A program made the translations under genes and the position numbers. A stretch of 64,000 bases of DNA from Porpolomopsis calyptriformis. Lineage: Eukaryota; Basidiomycota; Agaricomycetes; Agaricales; Hygrophoraceae. Below the pieces are notes generated by a model that was given only the letters and a program-made list of their open reading frames with translations, was not told the origin of the DNA and did no database searches. The DNA lies in assembly GCA_951640195.1 (NCBI GenBank), contig OX621171.1, forward strand, positions 1,426,001 through 1,490,000. The letters run 5' to 3'. This document shows positions 29,521-40,824 of the stretch, one piece after another. Each line of letters starts with the position of its first letter. Position 1 is the stretch's first letter.

Positions 29521-31271
29521 TTAATTGATACCAATAAGCCGACAACATATATTGCTTGAACAAACACAGGTTTTAAGTAAATCCTGTCGCCTATTATCAT
29601 CATTGATATCCAATGGGACCCAAAGGTGTGCATATGAACCTTGGAGCATCTGCATTCCCCACTCAGCAGTTTGGCAGGAAGAAAGAAGGTTACAATTGAA
29701 GAGGAGAAGTTCTTGGCATTCATAGGGATCATCAGGAAGGATAGTTCTGCCTTTAATAGGTGCTTGTATCTTTCCTGCAACAGCTGCTGTCCCACAAGGA
29801 AATGCTGAGTTGGAAACCAAGTAAAATCCATCAGGGACCTTGGTGCATAGCTGCTCATAAAGGGGGCAGGCAACACAGGAGTCATGCCAACTACCCAGTG
29901 ATGCAATGTGGAGCCGTCTGAGCTCTGGGATCTGCCCCAAGAGATGATGGGAGGCACAATAGAAAGGAGCTATCAAAGAAATCGTGAAAATCGAAGAAAT
30001 AGAAGAAATTGGAAAATCGGAGCACTCTCTAGAGTGCTAGAGGCGGTTGAAGAGGCTCAAACATGAAGGACTGGACGTGGGACGATGGAATCTATCTTCC
30101 TTCTCTATGATACAAACATATCTACAAGTAAATATATCTGTGAAAACAAAGATCCCTTTATATGCTATATAGTAAAGGGATGAGACTTCTGAATGAAGCC
30201 ACCAGTGAAAGGGATGATGGAAACGATGAGGATCTACACAATGGACGTCTGGCTATCAGATGCATCCTTTGATATGAGCTGCGATCGCGAATTGAAGGAT
30301 CAGAGAATTCGAAGAAATTTGCAGAAATCCGAAGCGTTCGGAGATAAATCGCTGGACAGGAAGCCGAATCGCGTAGTCGGGGACATCGTAGAAGTGTAGT
30401 GGACGTCTGGGGGATCATGTCGATATATAAAACATGTACTCCGGACCTCAGGGGACCAAGGGGTCATATCACCAGTGCATTCAGGACAGCTGCAATAATT
30501 ACACCTATGGAAATAATAAGTTAGCCATCCAAATGAAAAGCAGTACATTTACCCACCTTGTGGAGAGAAAGCTAATATGTTATTGATGAAATGAGAGCTC
30601 TTCCAGCCATTGTAAGTTGTATTCTTAACTTCTGCATCATCCACTGTCTGAACAGGTAACCCAAGACCAACTACACTCCCAAATGCCCCAGTGAGGCAAG
30701 GGTAATGTATGCAGATAAGAGTGCTGTCTTCACAGCACTCATCTCCCTGTGTGAAGGTAATAGCAGCATCAGGCATAGTCCTCAGAGTATCGAGATAGGC
30801 TGTGAGCCCAAATTTAAGATAGCAGGATGTAACAGTAGGGACCAATCCAAAAACCTCTTGCAGGTTAACTTTGGGCATTGATAAGCTAAGGTAGTGCAGG
30901 ACTAGTCCCAGTGTACTAGCTGCATCTAGTGAATGATAACCTAAATGAGGCTGTCTGACTTGTGAAACATCAGAGTGTGGAATTGGCCTTGAGTTCCACC
31001 TCTGTTCAAACCCACTATCAAGTATTAAATAGAAGGTTTCAACATCAAAACCCATTGTCGTAATGAAAGCGCATTCACTTTGGCTCTCATACTGAGTCTG
31101 CCAGGCTGAATCCACTCAAGGATTAGGCATCAGTTTTGCCTGACAGAGGCAATGGCAGGAAGCATTTCAGCAGGCTACATTCTGTAAACGAGCCTCTTCA
31201 GCACCCAGGATAAGAACAGCAGCAAGTACCAGTATGTAATTATCAAGTTCATCCTCTTCAAAGAGGGACAT
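29521..31271 (-). pseudogene. H1 PIF/Harbinger DDE transposase
   Basis: The start chosen is ATG 31271 (MSLFEEDELDNYIL). After a stop and damage the frame continues ESQSECAFITTMGFDVETFY and a DNA-binding part (FGLTAYLDTLRTMPDA), then TGAFGSVVGLGLPVQTVDDAE. A 52-bp intron (30556-30505) ends before GVIIAAVLNA. The LTR-like insert at 29899-30471 splits the next codons; removing it gives LNALGSWHDSC. The rest reads DGFYLVSNSAFP (catalytic Asp region is damaged: SNS where ADT or ADS is usual), YRQTAEWGMQMLQGSY-like sequence with the Glu, and ends GIN-stop at 29521. The product would cut and paste the element using its TIRs. Confidence 0.82.
29899..30471 (-). mobile_element. LTR-like insertion in the H1 transposase
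   Basis: 573 bp starting TGATGCAATG and ending CATATCA on the plus strand. CCAG precedes it (29895-29898) and follows it (30472-30475); the match extends to CCAGTG if the ends are placed two bases inward. Excision restores the transposase frame exactly. Interior layout (TATA-rich block, AAGATCC) is like LTR family H. Confidence 0.75.
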
Positions 31272-31423
31272 TGTTCAGTGGGGAAGTATCAGAACTGTGG
31301 TTACAGGTTTGCAAATTTGCTGTAAATTTACAGCCAAACATTTCCAATTATTTATAGCTTTGCTTTTTTCCCTAAAATCTTATGGGAAGTCACCTATTAG
31401 CGAATAGTCCCTAATAGCTCAAG

Positions 31424-31546
31424 AACCTAGAACTCACCTGATATCAAGTGACATGGTCATCACCTCACTTGACCTTAGCCCCTTTTGGGACCTCCCTGGC
31501 CTCTACCTACTCCCCCTTATTACCTATGCCTACCCCCACCTATAGA
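31424..31546 (-). pseudogene. Fragment of the accessory coiled-coil gene
   Basis: About 123 bp nearly identical to 17531-17660, including the CAG/GTGAGT donor of the Lys/Glu-rich exon of the gene at 16849-17890. It directly abuts the right end of H1. The rest of this copy is not visible. The following 31547-31690 holds two copies of the 32-bp dispersed motif and nothing else I can name. Confidence 0.6.
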
Positions 31547-31689
31547 TAACATCATCTAAAGGTGTGCAGGATGAGTATGCTCAGATCGCGCAAGATGATA
31601 TAATATCATCCAAAGGTGCACAAAACAAGTGTGTTCAGATGGCGCAGGGTGTTGGGGTTAGGATTTCTAACAATATGGCTATTATAGAG

Positions 31690-33520
31690 GTAGGTTAAGG
31701 CTTAACTAATAGGGGTTGTAATATTAGTATCTGTATAAAACTGACTATTTCCTTGTAGATCTGCTTATATAAGCTGCAGAACATACTTGCTTAACCTTAG
31801 ACACCTTGATAACTATACCCTTAACAACTTAGAGCAAGTTAACTAGTAATATAATCTATATAATTTCCTCATATGTTACAATACATCCTTATACACTATT
31901 TATTATAAGCTTTCTAAAGATGAATTTATATAAAGAATATTGGAAAATTATATAAACTCACTAAACTTATAGTATTATATACCTATAGTACTATGAGCTA
32001 AAAACTATTCCAATATTTAGCAAGTTTGACCTAATGCTATTATATCCTGTAATATAAGATAGATATAAATATAGGAATATTACAGGATAGCCCTTCATCT
32101 TAGGTCTAAAACAAGCCCTAAAACATTAGAATCGGTAAAGTATTTCTAGAGATATTCTATTTTAAATCTGGTAATATTATTGAAATAGTTGTTTTACTAA
32201 GATACTAAAATCTAGAAAAGATAATACTTTAACTTAGGGGTAAAGACTGTTTATAATATGTTTGGTTCCAAAAGTGAGCTGTAGATTATATTAATAGTAA
32301 CAAACAAACCTAACTAACTAGTTGAACTTGACCACTATTATTATAAAAAGCCTTTCTACTGCTAATTGCAATTACATCATTCTAGCTTCTAAATTTAGTG
32401 CTTCCTATACTACTATCTCTAGATTATACACTAGATATTACCTTGATCTTCAAAAGTCTTTTAGTAGATATCCTTCAAAGCTTTCCACCTCTAATATTTA
32501 TTAAAGTTCCTCCTCTAGCATCTTAATATAGAGGTCTATTAATTTTTTTCCATACCTATTTCTTACTATCTGATCCCAAGCAATTGATTTTAGTTTTATC
32601 AAACTATAGTACCTTCTTCTAGTCCTCTATAATCTAATGTTAATACCTTGAAGTAAAGTCTATTCTCTCCTTCTTATACTTCTTAGTGAGTAAAGGTCTT
32701 TTCTTCTTCACTATAGCCTTTATCCCCACTTCTTTCTAAGCCATTATCAAACAGTTTGGGAAGAGAGAGGTTAGTTAGTAATATTCCTAAGCATTTAAGT
32801 AACTTCCATAGTATTTTTAACCTTCCCAGAGCTAATAAGATAAATAGTATAGGAAACTATCCAATTCTATAATAAGGCTAGAAGACTTCTAACAAGATAA
32901 TAACTCTAAATACACCTATAAGAAGGCTAAAAAGTGGTTGAAGGATTATAGATATGAAGTCCTCTTATAGCCTACCCAATCCCCCAATCTCAATCCTATT
33001 AAGTATCTCTAGAGGAACTTGAAAAGAAGGTTAGCTAACTGTAAGGTATCCTCTCTAATAGAATTGTAGAGTTGTAGGAAAGGGTGTAAGTAGAGTGGGA
33101 TAAAATAGCAGAGTATACCTAGATATGTGGGAAGCTGTATTAAAGGCTAAGGAAGGTTATACCAAATACTAAATACTAGTAGAAGTTCTCAATAAAATAA
33201 ATATTTTAATCATATCACTAGATTTAAAATAGAATACCTCTAGAAATACTATACCAATTCTAATGTTTGGGGGCTTGTTTTAAACCCATGATGAAGGGCT
33301 ATCCTCTGTAATATTCCTATAATTATAGCTATTTTATATCAAAGGATATAATAGTATTAGGTCAAACTTGCCAAATATTGGAATTATTTTTAGCTCATAG
33401 TACTATAGGTATATAATACTATAAGTTTAGTAAGTTTATATAATTTTCCAATATTCTTTATATAAATTCATCCTTAGAAAGCTTATAATAAATGGTGTAT
33501 AAGGATGTATTGTAATATAT
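31690..33520 (+). mobile_element. Tc1/mariner transposon relic b with internal inversion
   Basis: The flanks 31700-32210 and 33190-33520 are inverted copies of each other over about 330 bp. Between them, 32321-32504 encodes the N-terminal helix-turn-helix part (SASYTTISRLYTRYYLD). About 32505-32855 is the middle of the gene in reverse orientation; its 32505-32690 part is the reverse complement of 17890-18080. From 32860 to 33180 the C-terminal part runs forward again (QDNNSKYTYKKAKKW, QSPNLNPIKYL, with Lys in place of the catalytic Glu). The transposase is dead. Confidence 0.75.
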
Positions 33521-33523
33521 AAG

Positions 33524-33888
33524 TGTCATGATTGTATTTTTTACACCTTTTCTATTTTCATCCTTTAGTTATTGTGATTAGATTATGCTTTCTTTTTATC
33601 CACCTCATGTCTTCTTATCTAGTTGCATCCCCCTTCCTTTCTATTTCCTTTATTGTTCTACGAGCTCTTCACAAGTCACATTCTATATTCCACTAACTTA
33701 GATTATTTCTTATCTCTAACTCATATAGTTACCTAGTAGTATAAACACTTAGTCATAGTTAGTAGATAGTTAAGTTTAGTTCCTAGTTAGTACCCGATTC
33801 TATCATTGGAACTCTTTCTCCTATCTCAGGCCCACTCAGCCAGTATTTAAAGTAAAACCCCAAGTCCTACTGATAATAGAATATAATA
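33524..33888 (+). repeat. 5' LTR of Ty3-6
   Basis: It starts TGTCATGATTG and ends GAATATAATA, followed at once by AAAATCAAACTTCC. A TATA-like GTATAAAC lies near 33736, and AAGTTTAGTT about 33 nt later is partly complementary (8 of 10) to AATCAAACTT next to the LTR. This would be the self-priming design in decayed form. It abuts the Tc1 relic end, which it truncates. Confidence 0.65.
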
Positions 33889-33959
33889 AAAATCAAACTT
33901 CCTTCTTACACATTCTAACTCTCTCACTCTGGAGGATTACCTACTTATATGATCCATCT

Positions 33960-36057
33960 TTTCTAAAACAGAATCCAAAGACTACTACCAACAACTAACT
34001 TTTGCTACTCCCCAATAATCACTCCACTCTTCTACCTCATTACCTTTTCCTCAAACAACTAAGTTATCAATATCTTAAGAATCCCAAACTAGTGTCCCTT
34101 CTGGTTCTCAAAACATCAAGACTACTCCTGCTCCCCCTCAAGGTCCCTACACTATTGAAGATCTTTGAGAAATGATCACCCAACCTCAATAGAACAAGGA
34201 ACAAGCTGATAAATGGATTAGACAACTAGCTGAAGAAAGGGATAAAATCCAACAACAACTATAACAAGGAATACATACTCTCCCCTAACAAGAAACTCCT
34301 CCACTGCCAATCACCCTGCAACAATGATTATACACTATTCCTGAAACCCCCACAAATCTATTTGTTTAAATTTCCTAACAACCTCCCATTTCTCACTTAG
34401 CTCTACTTATCAAAATTGCCAAACCTGCAGAATTTGATGGCACCCCTATTGATGTTGAGAATTTTCTCTATCAGTTTTGACTTGTATCTTAGTGCTAGAA
34501 ACTATACAGACAAAGAAAGAGTTCTCTTTATAAGAAAGGGGAATACTGCAGAATGGGTGAAAATGAATCTGGAGGCTATGATTGTAATAAGAAAATGGAA
34601 TTGCAAGGATTTCAAGGAAGAAGTTAAGGGCAACTTTGGAGATGTAGATCCTGCTACTACTACACAATTTGAGATTGCAAGACTGAAGATGACTAGGACA
34701 GGTGATGCCTACAATATCAACTTTGCCTATTATACTACTCAAACCAAATACAATAATAAAGCTCTCATCAACTTCTATTAGAAAGGACTACACTCAGGAG
34801 TTGTAGACCATATCTACAGTCTCCCCACTATACCTAAAGGCCTAAAACAATAGATGGAATGAGCTTTGTAATTCAATTAACAATAGTGATAATAGCAACA
34901 AGACATTCATGTGGCCTTAATAACTAGAGATTCAAAAGGAAAATGGGCCAACTCTAAGCCTTACCTATAAGGGTAATCCTCTTCACAAATCACAACTTCT
35001 ACTCCCATCAAAAAGGAAGAAATGAAAGAAGCTACCCTCTCTGCCACCTTAGAAGACATGTCTTCTATCATCTGGTTTAACTGTGGCAAGAAAGGCCACT
35101 ATGCTAATGTTTGTCAAAGCCCAAGGGCTAAAAATGTCCCTACTTAACAATCTTCTTCTTCATTTCAAGGACATGATGGAAATCAATGAGGGTATAGATG
35201 AAATGTTCAAATGATAAATTGAGTTGATATAGAGCAAACAGAAGTGCAAATTGAGGAAGTAGAAGCAAATCCAAAGGAAAAGGAATAAGCAGCTTGAAAC
35301 AATTTCTAGGAAATGGGGATAGCAAAATGGTTGAAAGAGAGATGAGTAGCTCTTGTCTAGGAGCTTAATAAAAACAAGAACAAGGATTTTTGATTCATCT
35401 TAGTGGTAAGAGCCCAGCTACTAAGGACAGTTTGCATGTATGTATGCTACTACCTATTAAAGAATTTCACTCTCTTGGCACACTTTAACATGGCCCCAGC
35501 GCTCTTGAATTTTACATCTGGATTATAAGCACCAACAATATCCAAAGAGTTACTGCAATAGCACTCATTGACTCTGGTGCCTCTGGAAATTTCATTGACA
35601 AAGATTTTATCCATCAGTTTGAGATTTGAACTTATCTGCTTGTTAAAGCAATACCAGTAAAAAATGCTAATGCTTCTGAGAACTAAAGAGGTCCTATTAG
35701 CTATAATACAGACCTGTTCATTAAGATGCTAGATTTATCTTACTATGAATGTATTCAACTGGAGGTTGTTACATCCCAGTTCCAACAACTCCAACAACTT
35801 TGAACACTCCAGACTTTTCACAGGTTTTTTACTTATGATGCACTCTATCATTATTGTGTCTCAGATATAATTATCTAGTAGGTATATAAGTACTACGTTT
35901 TTTCCTGTATCTGTAGATAGAATATCAACCAAGTCCTATGTTTATGCATCTCCAATCTCTGATATCAACTCTGAAACTTCAGACCTAACAGAGGTTACCA
36001 GTCTTGGAAGAAGACAACAGGTCATCCTTAGCTTCCCTTGGCTCAATCATCACAACC
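33960..36057 (+). pseudogene. Ty3-6 gag and protease, degenerate
   Basis: Gag fragments: KIAKPAEFDGTPIDVENFL near 34405-34460, GNFGDVDPATTTQFEIARL in the open piece 34416-34781, and a zinc knuckle near 35075-35115 reading WFNCGKKGHYANVC (first Cys replaced by Trp). The gag end keeps the junction in altered form (AAGGATTTTTGA near 35382, one base from GGGTTTTTGA). The protease has ALIDSGASGNFIDKDF near 35567-35615. A solo LTR splits it at 35767-35990; the frame resumes with VILSFPWLNHHN and ends at 36057 where the copia-like LTR begins. It resembles Ty3-5 in organisation. Confidence 0.82.
35767..35990 (+). repeat. Solo LTR (family G) with target duplication GAGGT
   Basis: It starts TGTTACATCC and ends GACCTAACA, flanked by GAGGT at 35762-35766 and 35991-35995. 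Removing it rejoins the protease frame (LEVV to TSLG). TATA box GTATATAAG near 35882. Same family as the Ty3-7 LTR (47663-47917). Confidence 0.92.
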
Positions 36058-36209
36058 TGTAAGGGCCAGATCAGATGCAATGTAATCAAAACAGGATGAG
36101 ATGAAATCTACACAGTTTTATCCCAGAGTATCATGGAAACCAATTGGTCACATCTGTCAGTATGTGACTATATAGACTATATAGACTGTATCCCATACCT
36201 CACCAGTGT

Positions 36210-37440
36210 GTACAATGCAGGAAGCAGAGGAAGGCTGTGGCCACACTTGTTGCTGTTGCTGCTTCTGCTGTAATGATATATCTGTCTTCTCACTTGATCA
36301 AAACACCTTAGAATGATTCAGCACTCACAGGACATGCATGGGTTCATGAGCTACTAGTAGGTTATCCCGGCTGCTTTCACAATATGATGGGTATGTTGAA
36401 GCATACCTTCCGCAAGCTTTCCCAAGAATTGCAGGAGTATGCGGGGCTGTGTCACTCAAAATACATAGCACTTGAAGAGCAGTTGGCAGTTTTTTTGCAT
36501 ATGTGCTGAACAGGTGGGAGTCACTGGGGTATGCAGGAGCAGTTCTAACATAGCCCTGATACTATCTCAAGGTAAGAGTTAGTTGCACCATTACAAGTGC
36601 CCTGTCCTCATTTGTGAAATATTCCACATAAGATAGGATATTCCATTGACTTCTTGGGATGACCATATTGACAACTTCCTACAACAGATATCTCAAACTT
36701 CCTCCCAATGATTCCACTCCACCTGAAATCTGGAGCAATCCAAAACTCTATCCATTCTTCAAAGACTGCTGTAGTGCGATTGATGGTTCCCATATTGATG
36801 CATTCATCCCTGATGACATGCTTGCATGTTATCATAACCGAAAGGGCCATATATCCCAAAATGTCCTTGCAGCATGTACCTTTGACATGCAATTTAGCTA
36901 TATTCTTCCAGGGTAGGAAGGAAGTGCTTCCAATAGCCAGATATTTAATGATGCTTGGCAACATGGCCTAGCTATTCCACCTGGAAAGTTTTACCTTGCA
37001 GATGCTGGGTTTCCTCTTTGTGATGTTCTCCTTGTACCTTATAGAGGGGTGCGCTATCATCTCAAAGAGTGGGGACATACACCACACAGGCAAGTTCCAA
37101 GATGATTCAAGCCAGCTCGCAACTTGATAAACTATCTAGACCTTCAAATTACAAGGAACTATTCAATCTTCATTATGCACAGGCTCAGAATGTGATTGAG
37201 CACATTTTTGGTGTAGTAAAGTGACAATTTCGACTCATAGTTACCACACCTGAGTATAGCATTGAAGTTCAGGCACAACTAGTTCTTGCACTTTGTGTCT
37301 TGCATAACTTCATCCATGTTTATAACCCCAACAACTTCAATGATGACCCAACTGAAGAGTTAGAGCAGTGTACACCTAGGAGAACACATAAGGACTTTGG
37401 TCAAACCATCACACAACAGGAACATTGTTGAGCAGCTCAG
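36210..37440 (+). pseudogene. H2 DDE transposase
   Basis: The N-terminus reads KQRKAVATLVAVAASAVM, then HAWVHELLVGYPG, MLKHTFRKLSQELQ and LEEQLAVFLH (helical DNA-binding part), to a GTAAGAG donor at 36572. After the intron (acceptor not resolved) come YNRYLKLPPNDSTPPEIW, the first catalytic Asp in CSAIDGSHIDAFIP, then NRKGHISQNVLAACTFDM, YLADAGFPLCDVLLVPYRGV with the second Asp, and a damaged C-terminal helix where VIERIFG-type Glu is expected (VIEHIFG survives in another frame near 37190). Several stops. It would act in the nucleus with the Myb-like partner. Confidence 0.85.
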
Positions 37441-37535
37441 AAATGAGACACAATAGTATAGGCTATATGGGAGCAATATGTTGAATACATGCAGGGGGAA
37501 ACTTGATTATTTGTGTGTATCTCATTGTATGAATC

Positions 37536-38751
37536 TTAGTGCAATATATGTATTTTTCTTGGACAAGAAATGAAGATGTGCAAGAATACAGCACACTCTT
37601 CAAAACTCAGCCAACTCGTCTTGTATATAGGCTGTTCGCAACTCCATCTCATCAATAGCAAGGTATGTGTCTGCACTTGCAATCTCCTAAATAGACACAT
37701 TGCCTTGATACATTCTTCTTTTGTCAAGGATCCATCAACAGCGACAGCCCTGATTGCCTGAGTGCAGTGCTGAGGTGTGTCACTTACTTGCTTGTTAGAT
37801 GCTGAGAGTGATAATGCAATCGCAGATATTACATCTGCCATTCCCATCACTGCTGTTGGTCCTGTGATGTGTGAACACTTTGGTGCTGGGGTAGGAGGTT
37901 CCACAGAAGTATCTGTTAAACCAGATAGCTTCCACTTGAGTATTTTCTTGGACTTGGGTGGAGCAGGGGAAGGACTTGGAGCTTGTGGAGGGGTAGGTGG
38001 CCAGTTAATTACTCCTTCAGGCTATAGTCTGGTTATTTTCAGTTATCACTAGAGCGACACCACACACTAAGTCAGAATCCTCATCCTCAGGCTTTTCGAC
38101 AGCTTGTGTATCTACTTATTCCCCAACACACAAAGAATTATCATAAATCTCAGGTATATGCAATGCACCCTCTCCAGTCACATATCTCCCTTCAACAAGT
38201 CCTAGAATATCATCATACAGTAGAAATGCCTTCATCTACCAGACCAATGCCCCTAGATGTGCCTGATAACCAGAGCTATCAGACACAATCAATAGTATGT
38301 GCAAATGCATGTGTTACACTCACCTGTACATATACTGCCCAGACATTATCAGTCACTGTCACAAGCTTACTGCTCTCATCCCAACAAAATCCAGACAAGC
38401 CTCGAAGGGTCTTAACAACTTTGAACTAGCCCTTGAGCTGTGAGCCGTCAGTTTTGTAGATGTCTTGTGCACAAATACTACATTAACCTACTGTCCTGAA
38501 GCGATCCTGGCAGCTCCACTACTGAGCTTCTCACTGCCAGCAAGCACTTGCTCAGCTGCAACCCACACCACACTCTTCTATCCATTATCAGCCTGGTTCC
38601 CAGCTACCTGCTGGTCCTTGAGAACCTCAATGAGTGCATTGTTATCAGCTGTCGACCACTTGGCTTTCTTCAATGGACCCTTTGGTGGCACCTTTTTTTT
38701 GGATGGTGCATCAGGTATGATACTTCCATTGGTGGAAATGGTGGAGGCCAT
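37536..38751 (-). pseudogene. H2 Myb/SANT-like partner gene
   Basis: The start chosen is ATG 38751 (MASTISTNGS). A basic stretch leads into AKWSTADNNALIEVLKDQQ, the first Trp helix of a Myb/SANT domain, and GNQADNG. Frames then shift; EQVLAGSEKLSSGAA (near 38520) and FLLYDDILGLVEG (near 38215) mark the rest of the domain. The C-terminal part is 37904-37540 (MADVISAIALSLSAS, TKEECIKAMCLFRR). Convergent with the transposase gene, with their 3' ends about 100 bp apart. Confidence 0.72.
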
Positions 38752-38977
38752 CATAGTGATTGTGCTAGTCAGGGTAAAACAGGATACTACTGTGTCATAC
38801 ATACTTACTACTATATGATTGTACTGTACCCAATATCACTGTGTGATAGCCAACTACTGCTCACCGAACACTCTTATCTGGTTGAAAGATGGTCCTTTTG
38901 AAGTCACTGCGGAATTGACCTGTGAAGCTTAAATTTGGCAGGGAATTGACTTTGTCTCAGTGTATCCGATCTGGCCC

Positions 38978-39187
38978 TAAGAGTTCTTGATCTTGCAGTG
39001 CTCACAACTAGCTGGATACAACTAATATCTATTGGATATGTGTAAACCTGGTATGAGTGGTGGCAAGATATAAAAAGAACTACCTAAATAAGGGTAAATA
39101 CTGCCTATATACTGCTCTCTGGTACAAACACCAATATATAAGGACTACATCCCTAATGTACACACTGTAACAGTAATATATGTTACA
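38978..39187 (-). repeat. 3' LTR of a copia-like element (LTR family F), split by H2
   Basis: The minus strand starts TGTAACATAT and ends at TCTTA; the final CA lies on the other side of H2 (TG at 36058-36059 on the plus strand). The sequence immediately upstream on the minus strand, GTGAGGGAGGA (39198-39188), is a polypurine tract, which makes this the 3' LTR. It matches 63754-63964. Confidence 0.78.
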
Positions 39188-39459
39188 TCCTCCCTCACAA
39201 GATTGACCCAAGGGGTTTAATCAATCAAGAAGAGCCTAAAATAAAGGCTTCAAAAAGTACATCAGAATCAAGACATGATCCTGAACAATATATACATTCT
39301 GAAAAATATATATATTTCTTATAACACTACTCTGCATCATGTACATTTATTAGTTGTATAGCTTAGCTCTGCTTTGCTATACTACTGGTATTCCCCTACT
39401 AAATTAAATTCTGAGGGTTAAACCTTTCCCTCCAAAAAATATTATTCTCGGAGGGCATA
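39188..39459 (-). mobile_element. 3' internal remnant of the copia-like element
   Basis: About 270 bp with no readable protein, ending in the polypurine tract next to the LTR. The rest is missing: unit U-B begins at 39460. Assignment to Ty1/copia rests only on the short TGT...ACA LTR and polypurine tract, so it is tentative. Confidence 0.45.
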
Positions 39460-39605
39460 TGTTATGAGATTGGCATTCACTCTCTTAAAATTCCGTTCTT
39501 TTCCTCTCTTTTCTATGCCTGTTCTCTTTGGAAGGGGGCTGTCTTTATTGGCAGTGGAAGCTATTTATACAAAGGGGGAGGTCCATGTCCAACTAACTAT
39601 TTAAA

Positions 39606-40425
39606 CTAGTCCATCTTGGCAATCTCCTGCACCATGCTATCCCTCAAAAACTCCATGAAACTCGAAACTACCTGACCATCTAATATGGCCAACTTGTTAC
39701 CCCAATAGATTGCCCCATTGGTATCTCCACCAGAAGCCTGCAACTCAGCAGCCTTCCCCTCAACAAAACTTATCACAATCTTTCTCGCTTCCTTACCCAA
39801 CTAATCATTGGTAGGACTCCACAACAAACTGGGAGGAACTTCTTCCTCCTCAATCTTGATGTTGACGTTGGTCAATGACGTCAATAGATCTTCCACTGAG
39901 AGATGAGGAGTCAACAAACATAAAAGAGAGTGAGAGAGTTTGGAGCTTACAACTAGAAATGGGACTTGGACCAGGGGTCCAAGGATGGAAGGAGGAACTG
40001 GCAGCCCAGTACTCAGGCTTGGGGCCAGCAAAGGGGGGAGGGCACCCCCAATGATCAGAACTCCAATTAACTTGCTCCTCCAAAGGGAGCTGGGAAGTAG
40101 GGGGAGGGGCGTCATCATCCCAAGCTGAAGCCCATTATCAACAAACAAAGACTAATAAAGACAAAACAAAGAACTTACCAAGCAGATCCTCCATCAAACC
40201 GCAAGCATGCTGGATTGGCCAGCGAACGAACAGACACTTCTTGACTTTATGCTTGCCACTGCAAGCGAAGCAGGAGAAGGAAGACCAACAGAGGTTGGTG
40301 TCGGAAGGGATACGCTGAAGGTAGTAATGGAACGAATCACAGTCAAGGAAGACAGGGGCAGTGCAATGCACAACCCCAGACTGCTTAAAGAATCAAACAT
40401 AGTGGCCTTGGTGGGAGGGAGTTAT
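39606..40425 (-). pseudogene. U-B antisense three-exon gene
   Basis: Exon 2 (174 nt), intron 2 (55 nt) and exon 3 (290 nt) have exactly the lengths found in U-C, and all splice sites are kept (GTAAG donors, CTTCAG and TCTCAG acceptors). The start ATG is ATA, an Arg codon in exon 1 is TGA (CGA in U-C) and the Trp of NDWLG in exon 3 is TAG. Each lesion is a C-to-T type change absent from at least one other copy. The cluster CFACSGKHKVKKC is kept. Product discussed under 51285-52113. Confidence 0.72.
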
Positions 40426-40824
40426 GATGATTGACAAAGAATGAACTGAAGGATAGGGATACAACCCTGCAGCTTTTATATGCCTACAGACAAAGGGAGG
40501 ACCAAAAGAAGCTTCCTCAGTTAAAGAAGAGAAACCCGATACGCCTGGAAAGAGATAGAAACAACAGCAATCTCATGACCAGGAGAACAATAGGAACTAG
40601 TTATGAGACAACACAGCCCATGCTACAGAAGGCTATACCCAATAGAATCAAGTCACCAGAAGCACACAGCCTTACGCAGTATGACTAGGAACAATAGCAA
40701 ACCTTAATTGGAGGCTGTGAACAATAGAAAATGGGGTGACTGCAGAGGCTAACTCATAATGACTCCTATTTTAGAAATACTATATAAACCCTGAGGGTGA
40801 AGCAGATCATCACTTCGTCCTCCT

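Larger units (their letters stand above)
19020..31420. mobile_element. Harbinger H1: two-gene PIF/Harbinger transposon carrying nested insertions
   Basis: A Myb-like gene (+, 19489-29317) and a DDE transposase gene (-, 31271-29521) converge, the normal PIF/Harbinger arrangement. Candidate terminal inverted repeats are GAGCTATT...GACTTCCCAT at 19020-19041 and its reverse complement at 31382-31420 (with about 17 extra bases). I could not find an unambiguous 3-bp target duplication, so the ends are approximate. Inside lie unit U-A (20059-28464, itself holding Ty3-5) and an LTR-like insert in the transposase (29899-30471). Without inserts H1 would be about 3.4 kb. Confidence 0.72.
36063..38977. 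mobile_element. Harbinger H2: PIF/Harbinger transposon with TIRs and TAA duplication
   Basis: The ends are GGGCCAGATC and GATCTGGCCC, with about 19 of 24 terminal bases matching in inverted orientation. The 3-bp target duplication TAA is at 36060-36062 and 38978-38980, typical of the superfamily. A transposase (+) and a Myb/SANT-like gene (-) converge inside, as in H1. It sits 2 bp inside the end of a copia-like LTR. Confidence 0.9.
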
